NCBI GenBank assembly: GCA_019638525.1
Contig: JAHBTO010000003.1
Span: 550,802-614,801 of the forward strand
Source of the DNA: Ferruginibacter sp.
Lineage (GTDB): Bacteria > Bacteroidota > Bacteroidia > Chitinophagales > Chitinophagaceae
Length of the DNA: 64,000 nucleotides
Reading direction: 5' to 3'
Made by a program: the position numbers and the translations under genes. How positions within the stretch are numbered: the stretch's first letter is position 1; every line of letters begins with the position of its first letter. Positions 1 to 10,662 of this stretch are shown one piece after another. Under the pieces are notes generated by a model. That model did no database searches. It worked only from the letters and a program-made list of their open reading frames with translations, and was not told the DNA's origin.

Positions 1-117
1 TGAGCCATCCGTATAAATATGTATTGTGTTCAACTTATTACAAGATTTGTTGTAAAATTAATTGTACAATGCTGATTATACTGCAGAATAAAAATAGCTC
101 TAAGATTAATGATATAA

Positions 118-151
118 AAAAAGGCTGTCAAAAAAAATTGACAGCCTTTTT
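118..151 (-). terminator. Intrinsic terminator of the TonB-dependent receptor gene
   Basis: An 11-bp perfect stem (121-131 with 138-148) closes a six-A loop and is flanked by A and T runs on both sides. It lies 18 bases past the receptor stop codon. Because it is A/T-flanked on both strands it could stop transcription in either direction. Confidence 0.85.
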
Positions 152-169
152 ATTTTTATAAATTAAATC

Positions 170-3100
170 TTAGAAATTAAGACGTAATCCAAGGTTCATT
201 CTCCAGGTATTACCAACAGTAACATTACTTGTGTAAGTGCTAGTTGGTAATGCACCGCTTACCAGGTTCATCCTATAAGTGGCAGGTGTAGTAGTTGTTG
301 GAGCCGAAGCTACAGCTAATATAGCGCCATTATTATAAGTTGTTCTCTTGGTAACTCCCCAATTGCTATTAAGCAGGTTAGTGAAGTTTTCAATTTCCAT
401 ACTGAATTGCAAACTATAATTCCTGTGTTTAGTTAAAGGAAGTATATCCTGTAATAACCTGAAATCAATATTGCTGAACCAGGGCATTTTAGCGCCGTTT
501 CTTTCAGCAATCTGCCCTTTATGAGACCTTAAATATTTATCCTGGTCAATATAAGCAAAGAAAGCAGCGCTTTGTTGTGCAGGAGTAAAGGCACCATTTG
601 TTACAAAAGTAATTTCAGATGGGTCTTTTGGAATATAAATCAGGTCGCTCGAAATTCCATCCTGGTTGTAGTCGTTAGAATACCTGTAACTGAATCTTGA
701 TTGCTCATAACCCATGTAAACCAATGAAAGGGTTGTGCTAAAATATTTAAGCCAGTTAATTTTGTAAGAAGCATAAGCTACAACACGGTTAGGTGTACCA
801 TAATCGCTGTATGCAAGATCTAAATCATTATTACCTCTTGAACTTTGTATATTGCTCCATGCACTTGCAGCCTGTGAACCGGGGTTACCACTCACATCAA
901 ATGATTCTGTGTGTGTATAAGCCACAGAGAAGTCCCAGTTTTTATTAAACCTTTTTGAAATTTGAGCAGTGATGATACCGGCACCGCCACGGCTTGTGTT
1001 GGTTAACACCATTGCTTCAGATATAGATGGGTTAATACGCCTGGTTGCGCTACTGTTACCAAATAATGGGCGTGGGCCTGGGCCAAATGTAGTACCAATA
1101 GGTGCTTTTTGATTGGCATTATATTGCATTAATGCATTGATATCTTTGTTTACAATACCTTCTAAAGTAATGGTCCAATCGTTACCTAATTTTTTATCTA
1201 CTGCTGCACTTACTCTTAATACCTGTGGCATTTTAAACTTAGGATCTACTACAGCAATAGAACCTGGCGATGAAGTTCCCGGAGTAGATGGGAAATTACC
1301 AACATAAGCCATTGGATTAGGGTTAAACAGGTAGCCTGGTAAACCTGAAGCATTTACAACATCAACAGTGTTTTGTATTACACCACTGTTTGATGGTTGG
1401 TTGGTAAACCATACAAACGGGAATCTTCCTGTAAATACACCCACGCCACCACGTATAATCATATTTTTATTACCATAAACATCCCAGTTAAATCCAATAC
1501 GTGGGCTGATATAAGTTCTTTCTTTTGGCCATTTGCTTACATCTATGTTAATAGGGTTACCTCCTAAATCGGCAAATGTTAAGGCTGTAATACCGGGGTT
1601 GCCTGTTAATTTATTCTGGAACAATGGCCTGTCGGCTCTTAAACCTACGGTTAATTTAAAGCGGTCGTTAAATTTAATTTCGTCCTGTGCATAAATACTT
1701 GCCTGGCCAAAACTTAATTCAACATAAGGCTTTTGGCCTGCATAAGGATAAGTTAAACCAAAAGCAATTGGTGGTGCATTGCTAAGGAAATCGGCAACAG
1801 ATGCATAACGGTAATAGCTGGTGCCGTACCTCATGAACTGGTTTTTTACATAAATGTTTTCGTAAGCTAAACCGGCAGTAAGCGTATGCTTGCCTGCATT
1901 GTAAGTAACGTTATCGTTTATAGTGATTGTGTTGTTTTGAACATCATTCTTATATGAGAAAAGTTCGTAACCGGCACTTATATAAGCATCGCCTCCTGAT
2001 AATATATCAATAAACGGAAACTCGGCCGATTTGCTGCTACGCTTTGGATCATTGGCTTTTGTATAGGTAGCCAAAAACTGGTTAGATAGTTTGTAACTGA
2101 AGTTGCTCTTAAATTCAAGTGCATAAGAAGATAGCACATTGGTATTTGCATAGTTCGAATTTTCGTAACTCATACTATTGCTGCTCCACCTGAAACTTGA
2201 GCTTCTTGGGTTAGGAGCACTGTTTCCATTTAAAAGCTGGTCATCATCAGTTTTAGAATAGCTATAGCGGAATGAAGCTGTATGTTTACTGCTAACAACC
2301 CAATCTAAACGACCAAGTATCTTCCTGTTCTTGGTAAAAAAGTTACCCAGGTTTTCATATGGGCCGGTTTCATAACCAAAAGTTGTTCTTAAATAATTGC
2401 TAACGGCATCTAAGTCTGTAGCCTGTGTTCTTGATTCGTTGGGGTCGCTTGTAGCAGCGCCACGGCGGGCTTTCCAAACTATACCAGGAACATCAAAATC
2501 TATTTTTTCAGCATTTAAAAAGAAGAATAATCTATTTTTTAATATTGGGCCACCAACAAATGCACCAATTGTTTTTGAGGTAGATTCAGTAACAGTAGGT
2601 ACTTTTTGCCCAACTGCTTTTCTTCCTAAAAAACCTTCATTACGGAAACTTCCATAAACACTTCCCCTGAATTTATTGGTACCTTTTTTAGTAGTAGCAT
2701 TAATACCAGCGCCAGTAAAATTAGCCTGGCGTACATCAAATGGGCTAACGTTTACCGAAATCTCATCAATAGCTTCTAAAGAAATAGGTTGTACAGCGCC
2801 ACCGGGTAATGGATTGCTGGATAAACCAAAGTTGTTATTAAAGCTTGAACCGTCAATCTGTATGTTATTATACCTTCCGTCTCTACCGGCAAATGAACTT
2901 CCACCCCCTGCTTGTGGAGATAAAGCTGCAATATTGGTGATACTGCGGTTGATATTGGGTAACAGGTTAATAACCCTGTTATTGAAGTTGGTAGATGTAC
3001 CGGTTTTAACCGTACGTGCAGTTTGTGTATTAACTACAACTTCTTTTAAAGTTGCATCAGATGATTTAGCGGTAAAATCTAAATTCTCTGTTGTACCTAA

Positions 3101-3388
3101 CTGTAAAATTACATTTGTTCTTTCCGGTATGGTTAACCCAACAAATGTTACTGTAACAGTATAAGGCCCACCGGGATCGAGGTTTACGATTAAAAACCGG
3201 CCACCCTTATCAGTTTGTGAAAATTTAGTTGCACCATTATCAGTGTTAACAACTTTTACTGTGGCACCGGCCAGCGGAGCCCCTTTATCGTCTTTTACAT
3301 TACCGCTAATATTAGCTGTAGTAACCTGCGCATTAATTATTGCAGGAAAAGCAAATAGGGCAATCAAAAACGGGAAAATTTTTCTCAT
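170..3388 (-). CDS. TonB-dependent receptor, Oar-like, with carboxypeptidase-regulatory N-terminal domain
   Basis: Outer-membrane beta-barrel protein that probably takes up a large or scarce substrate using TonB energy; the substrate cannot be told from sequence. From the chosen ATG (MRKIFPFLIALFAFP) it has 1072 residues: a signal peptide ending in INAQ, a CarboxypepD-regulatory beta-sandwich (about 24-115), a plug domain (about 120-260, with a Gly/Asn-rich RDGRYNNIQIDG stretch), then a long barrel ending in an aromatic-rich strand with terminal Phe. The same frame stays open to 3460, but the upstream residues do not look like a signal peptide; an ATG two codons upstream (3394) is an equal alternative. 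No SusD-like partner is next to it, which argues against a SusC/D polysaccharide locus and for an Oar/OmpA-like role. It stands alone and converges on nothing. Confidence 0.9.
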   Translation of the reverse strand: MRKIFPFLIALFAFPAIINAQVTTANISGNVKDDKGAPLAGATVKVVNTDNGATKFSQTDKGGRFLIVNLDPGGPYTVTVTFVGLTIPERTNVILQLGTTENLDFTAKSSDATLKEVVVNTQTARTVKTGTSTNFNNRVINLLPNINRSITNIAALSPQAGGGSSFAGRDGRYNNIQIDGSSFNNNFGLSSNPLPGGAVQPISLEAIDEISVNVSPFDVRQANFTGAGINATTKKGTNKFRGSVYGSFRNEGFLGRKAVGQKVPTVTESTSKTIGAFVGGPILKNRLFFFLNAEKIDFDVPGIVWKARRGAATSDPNESRTQATDLDAVSNYLRTTFGYETGPYENLGNFFTKNRKILGRLDWVVSSKHTASFRYSYSKTDDDQLLNGNSAPNPRSSSFRWSSNSMSYENSNYANTNVLSSYALEFKSNFSYKLSNQFLATYTKANDPKRSSKSAEFPFIDILSGGDAYISAGYELFSYKNDVQNNTITINDNVTYNAGKHTLTAGLAYENIYVKNQFMRYGTSYYRYASVADFLSNAPPIAFGLTYPYAGQKPYVELSFGQASIYAQDEIKFNDRFKLTVGLRADRPLFQNKLTGNPGITALTFADLGGNPINIDVSKWPKERTYISPRIGFNWDVYGNKNMIIRGGVGVFTGRFPFVWFTNQPSNSGVIQNTVDVVNASGLPGYLFNPNPMAYVGNFPSTPGTSSPGSIAVVDPKFKMPQVLRVSAAVDKKLGNDWTITLEGIVNKDINALMQYNANQKAPIGTTFGPGPRPLFGNSSATRRINPSISEAMVLTNTSRGGAGIITAQISKRFNKNWDFSVAYTHTESFDVSGNPGSQAASAWSNIQSSRGNNDLDLAYSDYGTPNRVVAYASYKINWLKYFSTTLSLVYMGYEQSRFSYRYSNDYNQDGISSDLIYIPKDPSEITFVTNGAFTPAQQSAAFFAYIDQDKYLRSHKGQIAERNGAKMPWFSNIDFRLLQDILPLTKHRNYSLQFSMEIENFTNLLNSNWGVTKRTTYNNGAILAVASAPTTTTPATYRMNLVSGALPTSTYTSNVTVGNTWRMNLGLRLNF

Positions 3389-3690
3389 ACTCATATTTTT
3401 TGTTTTACGCATGCAAAGTAAGCGAATTATTGCCGAAATACGCCAAATTAATATTAACAAATTATTAGGCTATTTAGCTGGTAAAGCCATATTTATAAAG
3501 TATTTCGGAAAATTTCATTTATAATAATGGATGAAATGATTTGCAACTCATAGATAAAATAAATACAATAAGTAAATATGGAATTTGGTTTATTTAAAAA
3601 CATTAATTAAGGCCATAATAAATGTTGTGGAAGTAAAAGCAATCTTTAAAAGATTTACTTAACCCGAAAACTACAAACTATAATTGTGGC
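3389..3690. other. Divergent intergenic region between receptor and ribBA
   Basis: About 330 bases separate the divergent receptor and ribBA genes. I see an AT-rich sequence and the ribBA promoter element at its right end, but no RNA gene. I looked for an FMN riboswitch upstream of ribBA and did not recognise one. Confidence 0.5.
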
Positions 3691-3698
3691 TAACTTTG
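3691..3698 (+). promoter_or_regulatory. Sigma-A -7 element upstream of ribBA
   Basis: TAACTTTG matches the Bacteroidota -7 consensus TAnnTTTG exactly and lies 17 bases before the ribBA ATG. No TTTG -33 box is present at the usual distance, so the assignment rests on the -7 element alone. Confidence 0.55.
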
Positions 3699-3715
3699 CA
3701 AAATAAATTTAATAT

Positions 3716-4918
3716 ATGTTGGATAGTATTGAAAGTGCCATTGAAGATATCAAAAAAGGAAAACTAATTATAGTGGTAGATGATGAGGACAGGGAAAACG
3801 AAGGCGATTTTATTACCGCAGCCGAAAACGCCACTCCCGAAGTGATAAACTTTATGAGTACGCATGGCCGTGGCCTGATATGCACACCCATTACTGAAGA
3901 AAGGTGCCAGGAGCTTGACCTGCAACCAATGGTAAACAATAACACATCATTGCACGAAACCGCCTTTACAATAAGTATAGATTTACTGGGCGATGGTTGT
4001 ACAACAGGCATATCTGCACACGACAGGTCTAAAACTGTAAAGGCACTTGTTAATACCAATAGTAAACCCGAAGATTTTGGAAGGCCGGGGCATATATTTC
4101 CATTAAGGGCAAAAAAAGGTGGAGTACTGCGCCGTGCAGGGCATACCGAAGCTACAATTGATATGTCTCGCCTGGCCGGATTTGCCCCTGCCGGGGTGCT
4201 GGTTGAAATAATGAATGAAGATGGTAGTATGGCAAGATTGCCACAACTAAAAGAGATTGCAAAAAAATTCAACCTTAAACTTATTTCAATAAAAGATCTT
4301 ATTGAATACCGCCTGCAAAAAGAAACCCTGATTAAAGAAGAAGTGAGAGTAAAAATGCCAACCAAATATGGCATGTTTGAACTGATAGCTTTTGAACAGG
4401 TAAATACCGGTGAAATACATGTGGCTTTAAAAAAAGGCAACTGGAAGAAAGATGAACCTGTTTTAGTGAGAGTGCATAGCAGTTGTATGACGGGAGATAT
4501 TTTAGGGTCGCTCAGGTGCGATTGTGGCGACCAGCTACACCATGCTATGCAAATGGTGGAGAAGGCCGGTAAAGGCCTTGTTTTATATATGAACCAGGAG
4601 GGACGTGGTATTGGATTGCTGAATAAACTTAAAGCATACAAGTTACAGGAACAGGGCCTGGATACAGTTGAAGCAAATCTTGAACTTGGTTTTGGCATGG
4701 ATGAAAGGGATTATGGTGTAGGCGCACAAATTTTGCGTCAACTTGGTATAAGTAAAATGAAGCTGATGACTAACAATCCACGTAAGCGTGCCGGTTTGTT
4801 AGGTTATGGGTTAGAGGTGGTGGAAAATGTGCAGATTGAAATACCTGCTAATCCGCACAACGAAAAATATTTAACTACTAAAAGAGATAAACTGGGCCAC
4901 GAAATATTAAATGGCTGA
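3716..4918 (+). CDS. ribBA: Bifunctional 3,4-dihydroxy-2-butanone-4-phosphate synthase / GTP cyclohydrolase II
   Basis: Catalyses both entry reactions of riboflavin synthesis: ribulose 5-phosphate to dihydroxybutanone phosphate (RibB half), and GTP to the diaminopyrimidine intermediate (RibA half). The 400 residues match the usual length of the fusion. The RibB half (about 1-200) carries the acidic motif [11 protein letters not shown] near residue 21 and the HGRG loop. The RibA half (about 205-400) carries the zinc-cysteine cluster C-x10-C-x-C near residue 256, the QEGRGIGL motif and TNNPRKR. The ATG at 3716 is preceded by a good -7 element. The stop lies one base from the stop of the convergent tamB-like gene. 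No other rib genes are nearby. Confidence 0.97.
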   Translation: MLDSIESAIEDIKKGKLIIVVDDEDRENEGDFITAAENATPEVINFMSTHGRGLICTPITEERCQELDLQPMVNNNTSLHETAFTISIDLLGDGCTTGISAHDRSKTVKALVNTNSKPEDFGRPGHIFPLRAKKGGVLRRAGHTEATIDMSRLAGFAPAGVLVEIMNEDGSMARLPQLKEIAKKFNLKLISIKDLIEYRLQKETLIKEEVRVKMPTKYGMFELIAFEQVNTGEIHVALKKGNWKKDEPVLVRVHSSCMTGDILGSLRCDCGDQLHHAMQMVEKAGKGLVLYMNQEGRGIGLLNKLKAYKLQEQGLDTVEANLELGFGMDERDYGVGAQILRQLGISKMKLMTNNPRKRAGLLGYGLEVVENVQIEIPANPHNEKYLTTKRDKLGHEILNG

Positions 4919-4919
4919 T

Positions 4920-7900
4920 TCAGGGTAATTGCTTTTTTTTCTTCCTGCGTTCTTCCCGGCGCTGTATTCTTTCTTCTTTTGAGTATTTATCAAAATCCCT
5001 GCTGTAAGATAACCGTACACCGGTTCTGTTGCGCTGGCCCAATGTAGCATCAACCACCGTACGGTTAAAGCCCACAATTCTTAATTTACCATCGGTACTT
5101 AATAAATATTCTACAGTAATATCAGGTGTTAGCAACACGTTGGTTTGGCGGGCCTGTAAAATATAAGGATTGTTATAATCTATATTGCCACCCAGCGATA
5201 TGATAAGCCTTCCATTCAGGTATGCTTTTTTAAATCCAAAATTTCCTGAAGCTTCTAACGCATTTATCAGTTCGGTACTGGTAAGGTTGTAATTAGAATT
5301 GAATGTTATGTAAGGTGTGATGGTGGGATCTTTAAAAAGTTTCTGGAACACTTTTGTTAACTGGTTATTTAAAAAACCCGAAATTACCTGCCCGGCAGTA
5401 CCCGATAAAAAGTTTGCAGTAGATGCTCCAAAGCCACCATTGTTATCATTAATAAATGTATTAAATAAAAGTAATGAAGCTACCTGCCTGTTCTGTTCAT
5501 TTTCATCTTTCGAAAACTTTTTAAGGTTTTCGAGCAATACAGGATCCCTGGATGATTCGGTTTGTTTGTTTTCGGGAATTACAAATTCAAAAGCAATTTT
5601 GGGCGCTTTTAAAGTATTGGTTAAATGAGCTACAATATTTAAATCAGATTTTTGCTGAAATTTTCCCCGGCTTGTGGCCAGCGAACTTAAATCAACATTG
5701 TGCGCCTGGTACTCTGCATCAATATTTATCTGTGCTTCGTAGGGGTCGCCGTTCCAGGTAATAGAGCCGTTATCAATGCTAAAATATTTCTGTAAAAAAG
5801 TTTGAAAATTAAATTTGTATTCACCGTCAGTAATATCGTATTTGCCCCTGATGGTTAATGGTTCCCTGGTGCCCACGGTTATGTTCAGCAATCCGTTACC
5901 TCGTCCTTTTATGACATCACCGGTGGCTTCATCAAGTATCACATCAATTTTGCAGGCAGGGTTTGCCGTTAGGTTCATGGTTACAAAAAAATTGCTTTCC
6001 TGTTTCCCTTTAAACTCATCCTCCATCCGGGAACCATATTGTATAAAATCTATGTAATCTATCTTCCCATATTCCTGGCTGTTACCTGTAGGTATATAAA
6101 TGTGGCTACTGTCAACAGGCGATGGCTCACCGGTTATATTCATACGCATATCACTCATAGGCCCGTTTAAAGTCATCAATGCCTTACCTGTTACTTTGCC
6201 ATAAAACTGGCTGTTATCTCGGCTTGTTGTATTCAACAACAACATTTTGCCGGTTTCAAAACGTATATTTTCAAAACCAAAATTGCTGAAGAACTGGTGG
6301 TATAGTTTGCCGCTGGCTGTGCCGGTATTGTTTAATGTGTCTTTAAGTTGTAAAGTTCCAAAATCAATTTCATCAGGATAAAAATTAATGGTTTCGTTTG
6401 AAAATTTATATGTGCATTGTGTATAAACAACTTTTAACGAACCATCAGTTATATTTAACGGGCCGGTTACATAACGGTTATTGGGCCCGCCAAAAATTTT
6501 CAGGTCGCTGTTCACATTTCCTGTCATGTTACTAAAAATACCTTTAAGGTAATTGTTTAGTATGCTGATATCAAAACGGTAGGCTTTAAATGTAAAATAG
6601 CTTTGGTTGGCAGTTGTGTCTTTGTAATTGTATCTGCCATCAATTTCAAATTTATTTTTTTCACCTTCAGCTTCTCCTTTGGCAGTAATTTCACCGGTGC
6701 TTGTATTTACGCTGCCTTTTACTTTTACTGTACCTATCTCCGAATTATCTAACCTGAATTCTTCAGCTTTGGCATCATATTCTAAAATTTGTTTTCCAAA
6801 TGGGTCACGCAAACGTAAGGTACCTGTAAGGATGCCTTCGAGCCTTGGTTGTTTTAAAAAAAGTTGGGTAAAATCATTAATGTTCACTTTCCTGAGGTTT
6901 GCCACAAGATTGGTATGATCTGTTAGTTCATCAAGTTCGGTTGATATCACTATTTCCTGGTTGCCCTGTAAAAATTTTACATTATTGGCTTCAATATATG
7001 ATTTACGCAAAGTGATATGCCCGTCTTTGGCAAGTTCCCATTTTTTATCATTAAGTATAAATGATGATGGCGAAAAATCTATGCTAAAACCATCGGGATA
7101 GGTTTGTACCCTTGCATTTAATTCTGTATTTCCAATTGTTTTACTGGCGCTTGTTGTAAGGCTGATAGTTGAGATATCATTTTTTGAACTGAACAATAAC
7201 TTGGTGTTAGGTAATTTTAAACTGTCTGATATTTTAATTTCATTTACTGAGATATCAGTAACCAGGCTATCCATATTTCCAGTGGCAGTTAGTGAAATGT
7301 TATCAAAAACTTTACCATCGTAATTAAACATCGGTACATCGGCTTGTACATTAAATAAATTTTGCGCCATTCTAAGGCTGCCCGAAAATTCTGCATTATC
7401 AAACCCTTTTAACCGGTTATCAAACAAACGAACATATTCATCAACCAGTTTTGTTTTTATTTTAAATGAAAAATCCTGGTCGCCAATATCATAATTTGGT
7501 TTGTTAAAATAAGAAGGGTAGTACCTGTTGAGGAACACGCTGAATGCATCGGGCAGTTCAAGAATTTTATATTTACCGGTGATATTGCCTTCCATTTCAT
7601 TAGTGGCTACCTGTAACACTTTATTGGCATTGCTGTCAATGTACGAGTTAAGCGAAAAATAATCGAACGAGAGTTGACTGCTGTCGTGCATCAATTTTGC
7701 ATTATACATTTTTGCAGTACCCAAAAAATTATCAATGTTATTGCCCACAAAATCAAAGTTTAGCAGGCCCGATAAAATGAAATTGTCTTTTGTAAAATTT
7801 AGATTTTGCAGGTTGGCATATTGCAGGTCGGCATTAAAATTAAATTTTGATGTATCGCCCAGTAAGCTTACTGATCCGTTCAGGTTGTTTATTTTTAAAT

Positions 7901-9734
7901 TAGGGTCGTCAATATCAAGTTTGCCGGTAAAAAGATGTTTTAAAAAGGTTCCGTTTAATGTTATGTTTTTGTATTGATAACCCGAAAACTCAAGGCTGTA
8001 CACTTTTCCATCAAAATCGGCATTAAGACTTTGTAGGGTAAGGCCTGTGCCTTTTACTTTCCCATCCAATGCAACCATACCAATTTTGGGGTTATTAAAC
8101 AGCCTGCCAATATTAAGCCCTTGCGATGATATTTTTCCGGAATATGTGGCCAGTTTTCCATCGGGTAGTTTCATGTTTACATCGGCATTTAAGTTGCCGA
8201 TACTTGTACTTACATTACCATAGGCTACAAAATCTTTTATAAAGCCTGTGAAGTTTCCTTTAAACCTGATATTACCCAGGCTTTGCATTTGCTGTTTGCC
8301 TAACCTGTTTAATGATGGAACCAGTTTAACCAGGTCGTAATAATTTGTAACCAGGTTGTTCGATTTAAAATCAATGAATGTATTATTAATGTCGGGCAAG
8401 CCCTTCAAAGATATATCGCCATTGATGATGGTGTTATCGCTTTTTAATGTAAAATCACGGGCAGCTAAATTATCAATACTACCTTTTGCCTGCCCGTTAA
8501 AATGTATAACCCTGTTCCATGATTTTAATTCGGGTGCAAAAAAAGCAATGTCATCGCTGTGTATAGTACTGTTTGTAAACCTGCCCTCCAGTTTTACTTT
8601 GTGTAAAAAATCGCTCATGTCGTCATTAAAATCATTATACCGCATGGCATAATAATTTCCTATCCTGCTTTTATCGGTTATAATATCCAGGTTGTTAAAC
8701 TCCATGATGGATGGCGTAAGTTTCATATCTGCAACAATCTCCTTCACTTCAAACCCGCTTTTTTCTTTTGTAGATAATTTTAAATGGGTAGAGATAGTGT
8801 CTTTATAAAACATTACATTATTTAACTGCCCGTTAATAGAACTGAAAATGATATGTTGCCCGTCGAACCGGTCGGTATATGGTAGGTGTTGGGTTTCTCT
8901 TTCATTGATGAAGCGTCCATCTTGTAAGGTAATTGTTCCTATAGTTATCTTCCAGTTGGCAGCATTCCATTGCAGTTGCGATAGGTTGATTGCAACTGCC
9001 GTATCCGGCTGTCGTTTTGGTGCCGATGGCCGGTTGCCTGTATAATCATAAATACCAAATATAGGTTCATCCAGTTTTACTTCGTTTATGCTTACCTGTT
9101 TTTTTGTAAGGTCAAAATCATCGGCTTTAAGAAAAAGTTTTTTTATTGATGCTCTTAAATCCTGGCCAATCCAACCATCAATTTTATTGAATGTAACATT
9201 ATTAAGTTCAATAGTCTTTAAGTCAATTTGTGTATTACTTTCTTTTTTTGTGGTTGATTTTGGGGAAGCAAAAAAATCAGCCAAAAACTGGTAGTTCCAT
9301 ACTGAATCGGTTCTTTTTAAATTAATCACCGCATCCGAAAGGCCAATATATTTAATAACCGGTTTTTGTGTTAAAAAAAACCAATCGGTGATATTCAGTT
9401 TTACAACACCTGCATACAGCAGTGTATCTTTTTTAAGGTCTTTAATCATTACTCCTTCAACCAGCAGCTTGTTAAAAAAGCCAATATCAACATGCTTTAC
9501 CGAAACTTCGGTTTTTAATTTTTCGGATAAAACAGATGCTGCTTTTTTCACCATCCAGTTTTGTACAGGTGATAAGTGCAGGATGCCCCAACCCGAAAGC
9601 AGTAAAAAAAACAAGACTAAAAAGAATGATGTGATGTGCAGCGCTTTTTTAAATACATAACCCCATAAAGCAGCCCATACCAATAATAACAGCCAAAACA
9701 ACCAGTTAGAAACAGGGAGGACTTTAAAAAACAA
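4920..9734 (-). CDS. tamB: TamB-like translocation/assembly module protein (DUF490)
   Basis: Very long inner-membrane-anchored, periplasm-spanning beta-rich protein of the AsmA/TamB superfamily, thought to carry lipids or help outer-membrane protein assembly. The 1604 residues begin with hydrophobic segments (about 10-30 and 32-52), followed by the typical LSPVQNWMVKKAAS start of the periplasmic part, thousands of bases of repetitive amphipathic strands, and the conserved C-terminal DUF490 domain (about 1190-1560), ending in a basic KKKKQLP tail. The start is uncertain: position 9734 is a TTG codon, and the frame stays open to 9809, encoding one further hydrophobic stretch but containing no ATG. 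No tamA-like omp85 gene is adjacent. Family assignment is firm, start is not. Confidence 0.88.
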   Translation of the reverse strand: MFFKVLPVSNWLFWLLLLVWAALWGYVFKKALHITSFFLVLFFLLLSGWGILHLSPVQNWMVKKAASVLSEKLKTEVSVKHVDIGFFNKLLVEGVMIKDLKKDTLLYAGVVKLNITDWFFLTQKPVIKYIGLSDAVINLKRTDSVWNYQFLADFFASPKSTTKKESNTQIDLKTIELNNVTFNKIDGWIGQDLRASIKKLFLKADDFDLTKKQVSINEVKLDEPIFGIYDYTGNRPSAPKRQPDTAVAINLSQLQWNAANWKITIGTITLQDGRFINERETQHLPYTDRFDGQHIIFSSINGQLNNVMFYKDTISTHLKLSTKEKSGFEVKEIVADMKLTPSIMEFNNLDIITDKSRIGNYYAMRYNDFNDDMSDFLHKVKLEGRFTNSTIHSDDIAFFAPELKSWNRVIHFNGQAKGSIDNLAARDFTLKSDNTIINGDISLKGLPDINNTFIDFKSNNLVTNYYDLVKLVPSLNRLGKQQMQSLGNIRFKGNFTGFIKDFVAYGNVSTSIGNLNADVNMKLPDGKLATYSGKISSQGLNIGRLFNNPKIGMVALDGKVKGTGLTLQSLNADFDGKVYSLEFSGYQYKNITLNGTFLKHLFTGKLDIDDPNLKINNLNGSVSLLGDTSKFNFNADLQYANLQNLNFTKDNFILSGLLNFDFVGNNIDNFLGTAKMYNAKLMHDSSQLSFDYFSLNSYIDSNANKVLQVATNEMEGNITGKYKILELPDAFSVFLNRYYPSYFNKPNYDIGDQDFSFKIKTKLVDEYVRLFDNRLKGFDNAEFSGSLRMAQNLFNVQADVPMFNYDGKVFDNISLTATGNMDSLVTDISVNEIKISDSLKLPNTKLLFSSKNDISTISLTTSASKTIGNTELNARVQTYPDGFSIDFSPSSFILNDKKWELAKDGHITLRKSYIEANNVKFLQGNQEIVISTELDELTDHTNLVANLRKVNINDFTQLFLKQPRLEGILTGTLRLRDPFGKQILEYDAKAEEFRLDNSEIGTVKVKGSVNTSTGEITAKGEAEGEKNKFEIDGRYNYKDTTANQSYFTFKAYRFDISILNNYLKGIFSNMTGNVNSDLKIFGGPNNRYVTGPLNITDGSLKVVYTQCTYKFSNETINFYPDEIDFGTLQLKDTLNNTGTASGKLYHQFFSNFGFENIRFETGKMLLLNTTSRDNSQFYGKVTGKALMTLNGPMSDMRMNITGEPSPVDSSHIYIPTGNSQEYGKIDYIDFIQYGSRMEDEFKGKQESNFFVTMNLTANPACKIDVILDEATGDVIKGRGNGLLNITVGTREPLTIRGKYDITDGEYKFNFQTFLQKYFSIDNGSITWNGDPYEAQINIDAEYQAHNVDLSSLATSRGKFQQKSDLNIVAHLTNTLKAPKIAFEFVIPENKQTESSRDPVLLENLKKFSKDENEQNRQVASLLLFNTFINDNNGGFGASTANFLSGTAGQVISGFLNNQLTKVFQKLFKDPTITPYITFNSNYNLTSTELINALEASGNFGFKKAYLNGRLIISLGGNIDYNNPYILQARQTNVLLTPDITVEYLLSTDGKLRIVGFNRTVVDATLGQRNRTGVRLSYSRDFDKYSKEERIQRREERRKKKKQLP

Positions 9735-9903
9735 AAAACCAAGTACCAGCCAAAAAAGCAGGATAAGAAAAAACCATTTTAATATGTTGAGTACAATACG
9801 CAGGATGATCTATTAGGTGTAAAAATAATTAATCGACCCAGTAAAGGCAAATCAGGTGCCAAACTTTACTTGTTCTTTACAGGTTATTTTTGAAAAATAA
9901 AAT

Positions 9904-10431
9904 TCATTTTTGAGGTTGCATTTGATTATTAAAAGCATCTGATTTTCCTTTTGCAATAGAAAGGGTTTGCCAGTTTTCGTTTTTCAAAATTTTAGCTATG
10001 TAAATTATTTGCCCCACATGGCTTGCATAATGTGCCAATTGCCGGTTGATGGCATCAATGGCAGGCATGGCCTCGCCACGTATGTGAATTGTTTTTGCCA
10101 GGTCATCTTCGGTTAGCATCTCAATTGCATGCAGGCAACAATACCAGCCTTTTTCCCAAATGTCAAGCAACTGCTGGTAATTTAATCTTGTCTCAAATTC
10201 GGCATCCCTGCTTCGCCAGGTTTTTTCGCCATCGGTGGTTAAAAAATCTGTCCAGCGGCTAAGCATATTGCCGGCCATGTGTTGTATAATGATGGCAATG
10301 CTGTTGCTTTGTTCATTAGGCTGGTAAAAAAAATCCGGTTCGGTTAGTTGGGCAAAAGTTTTATCGCCAAGATCTTTATAGGATGCCAGGCGTTTTATGG
10401 CCGATTGAATATAAATTTCACCTATTAACAT
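9904..10431 (-). CDS. DinB-superfamily protein (DUF1572-like)
   Basis: A 175-residue four-helix-bundle protein of the DinB/YfiT superfamily, whose members are metal-dependent and in some cases act as bacillithiol or other thiol transferases; the substrate of this one is unknown. The metal-site pattern is visible: a histidine in IIQHMAGN near residue 50 and the paired HYASHVGQ motif near residue 137. The ATG at 10431 gives a normal N-terminus. It stands alone between tamB and ggt, both on the same strand, with gaps of more than 150 bases on each side, so it is likely a single-gene unit. A second DinB protein of different sequence lies at 25.3 kb. Confidence 0.8.
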   Translation of the reverse strand: MLIGEIYIQSAIKRLASYKDLGDKTFAQLTEPDFFYQPNEQSNSIAIIIQHMAGNMLSRWTDFLTTDGEKTWRSRDAEFETRLNYQQLLDIWEKGWYCCLHAIEMLTEDDLAKTIHIRGEAMPAIDAINRQLAHYASHVGQIIYIAKILKNENWQTLSIAKGKSDAFNNQMQPQK

Positions 10432-10662
10432 ATTTGTTTGTTTTTGTTGCGCAATTTTTTAAATAAATAAACTGTAAAGAAACAGATTCAGCAAGCGATG
10501 ATTATCCATACCTCTAAACACTCATCAACTATTAAAATATTGTAAGATTGAGTTAAAGTATGGTTAATTAATTTTATTGGAACCAGTTTCTATAAAACGG
10601 GATCTTTTTTTAAGAACAAACCTTAACGGTAAATTTTTATTTAATCTGTTTTACTTTATTCT

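Noticed and set aside
3461..3715. Possible FMN riboswitch before ribBA
   Set aside because: None of the conserved FMN-element segments could be found; only a promoter element is visible.
3709..4698. A 329-residue minus-strand frame opposite ribBA
   Set aside because: Shadow of the ribBA coding sequence; Ser/Pro/Leu-rich without any recognisable motif.
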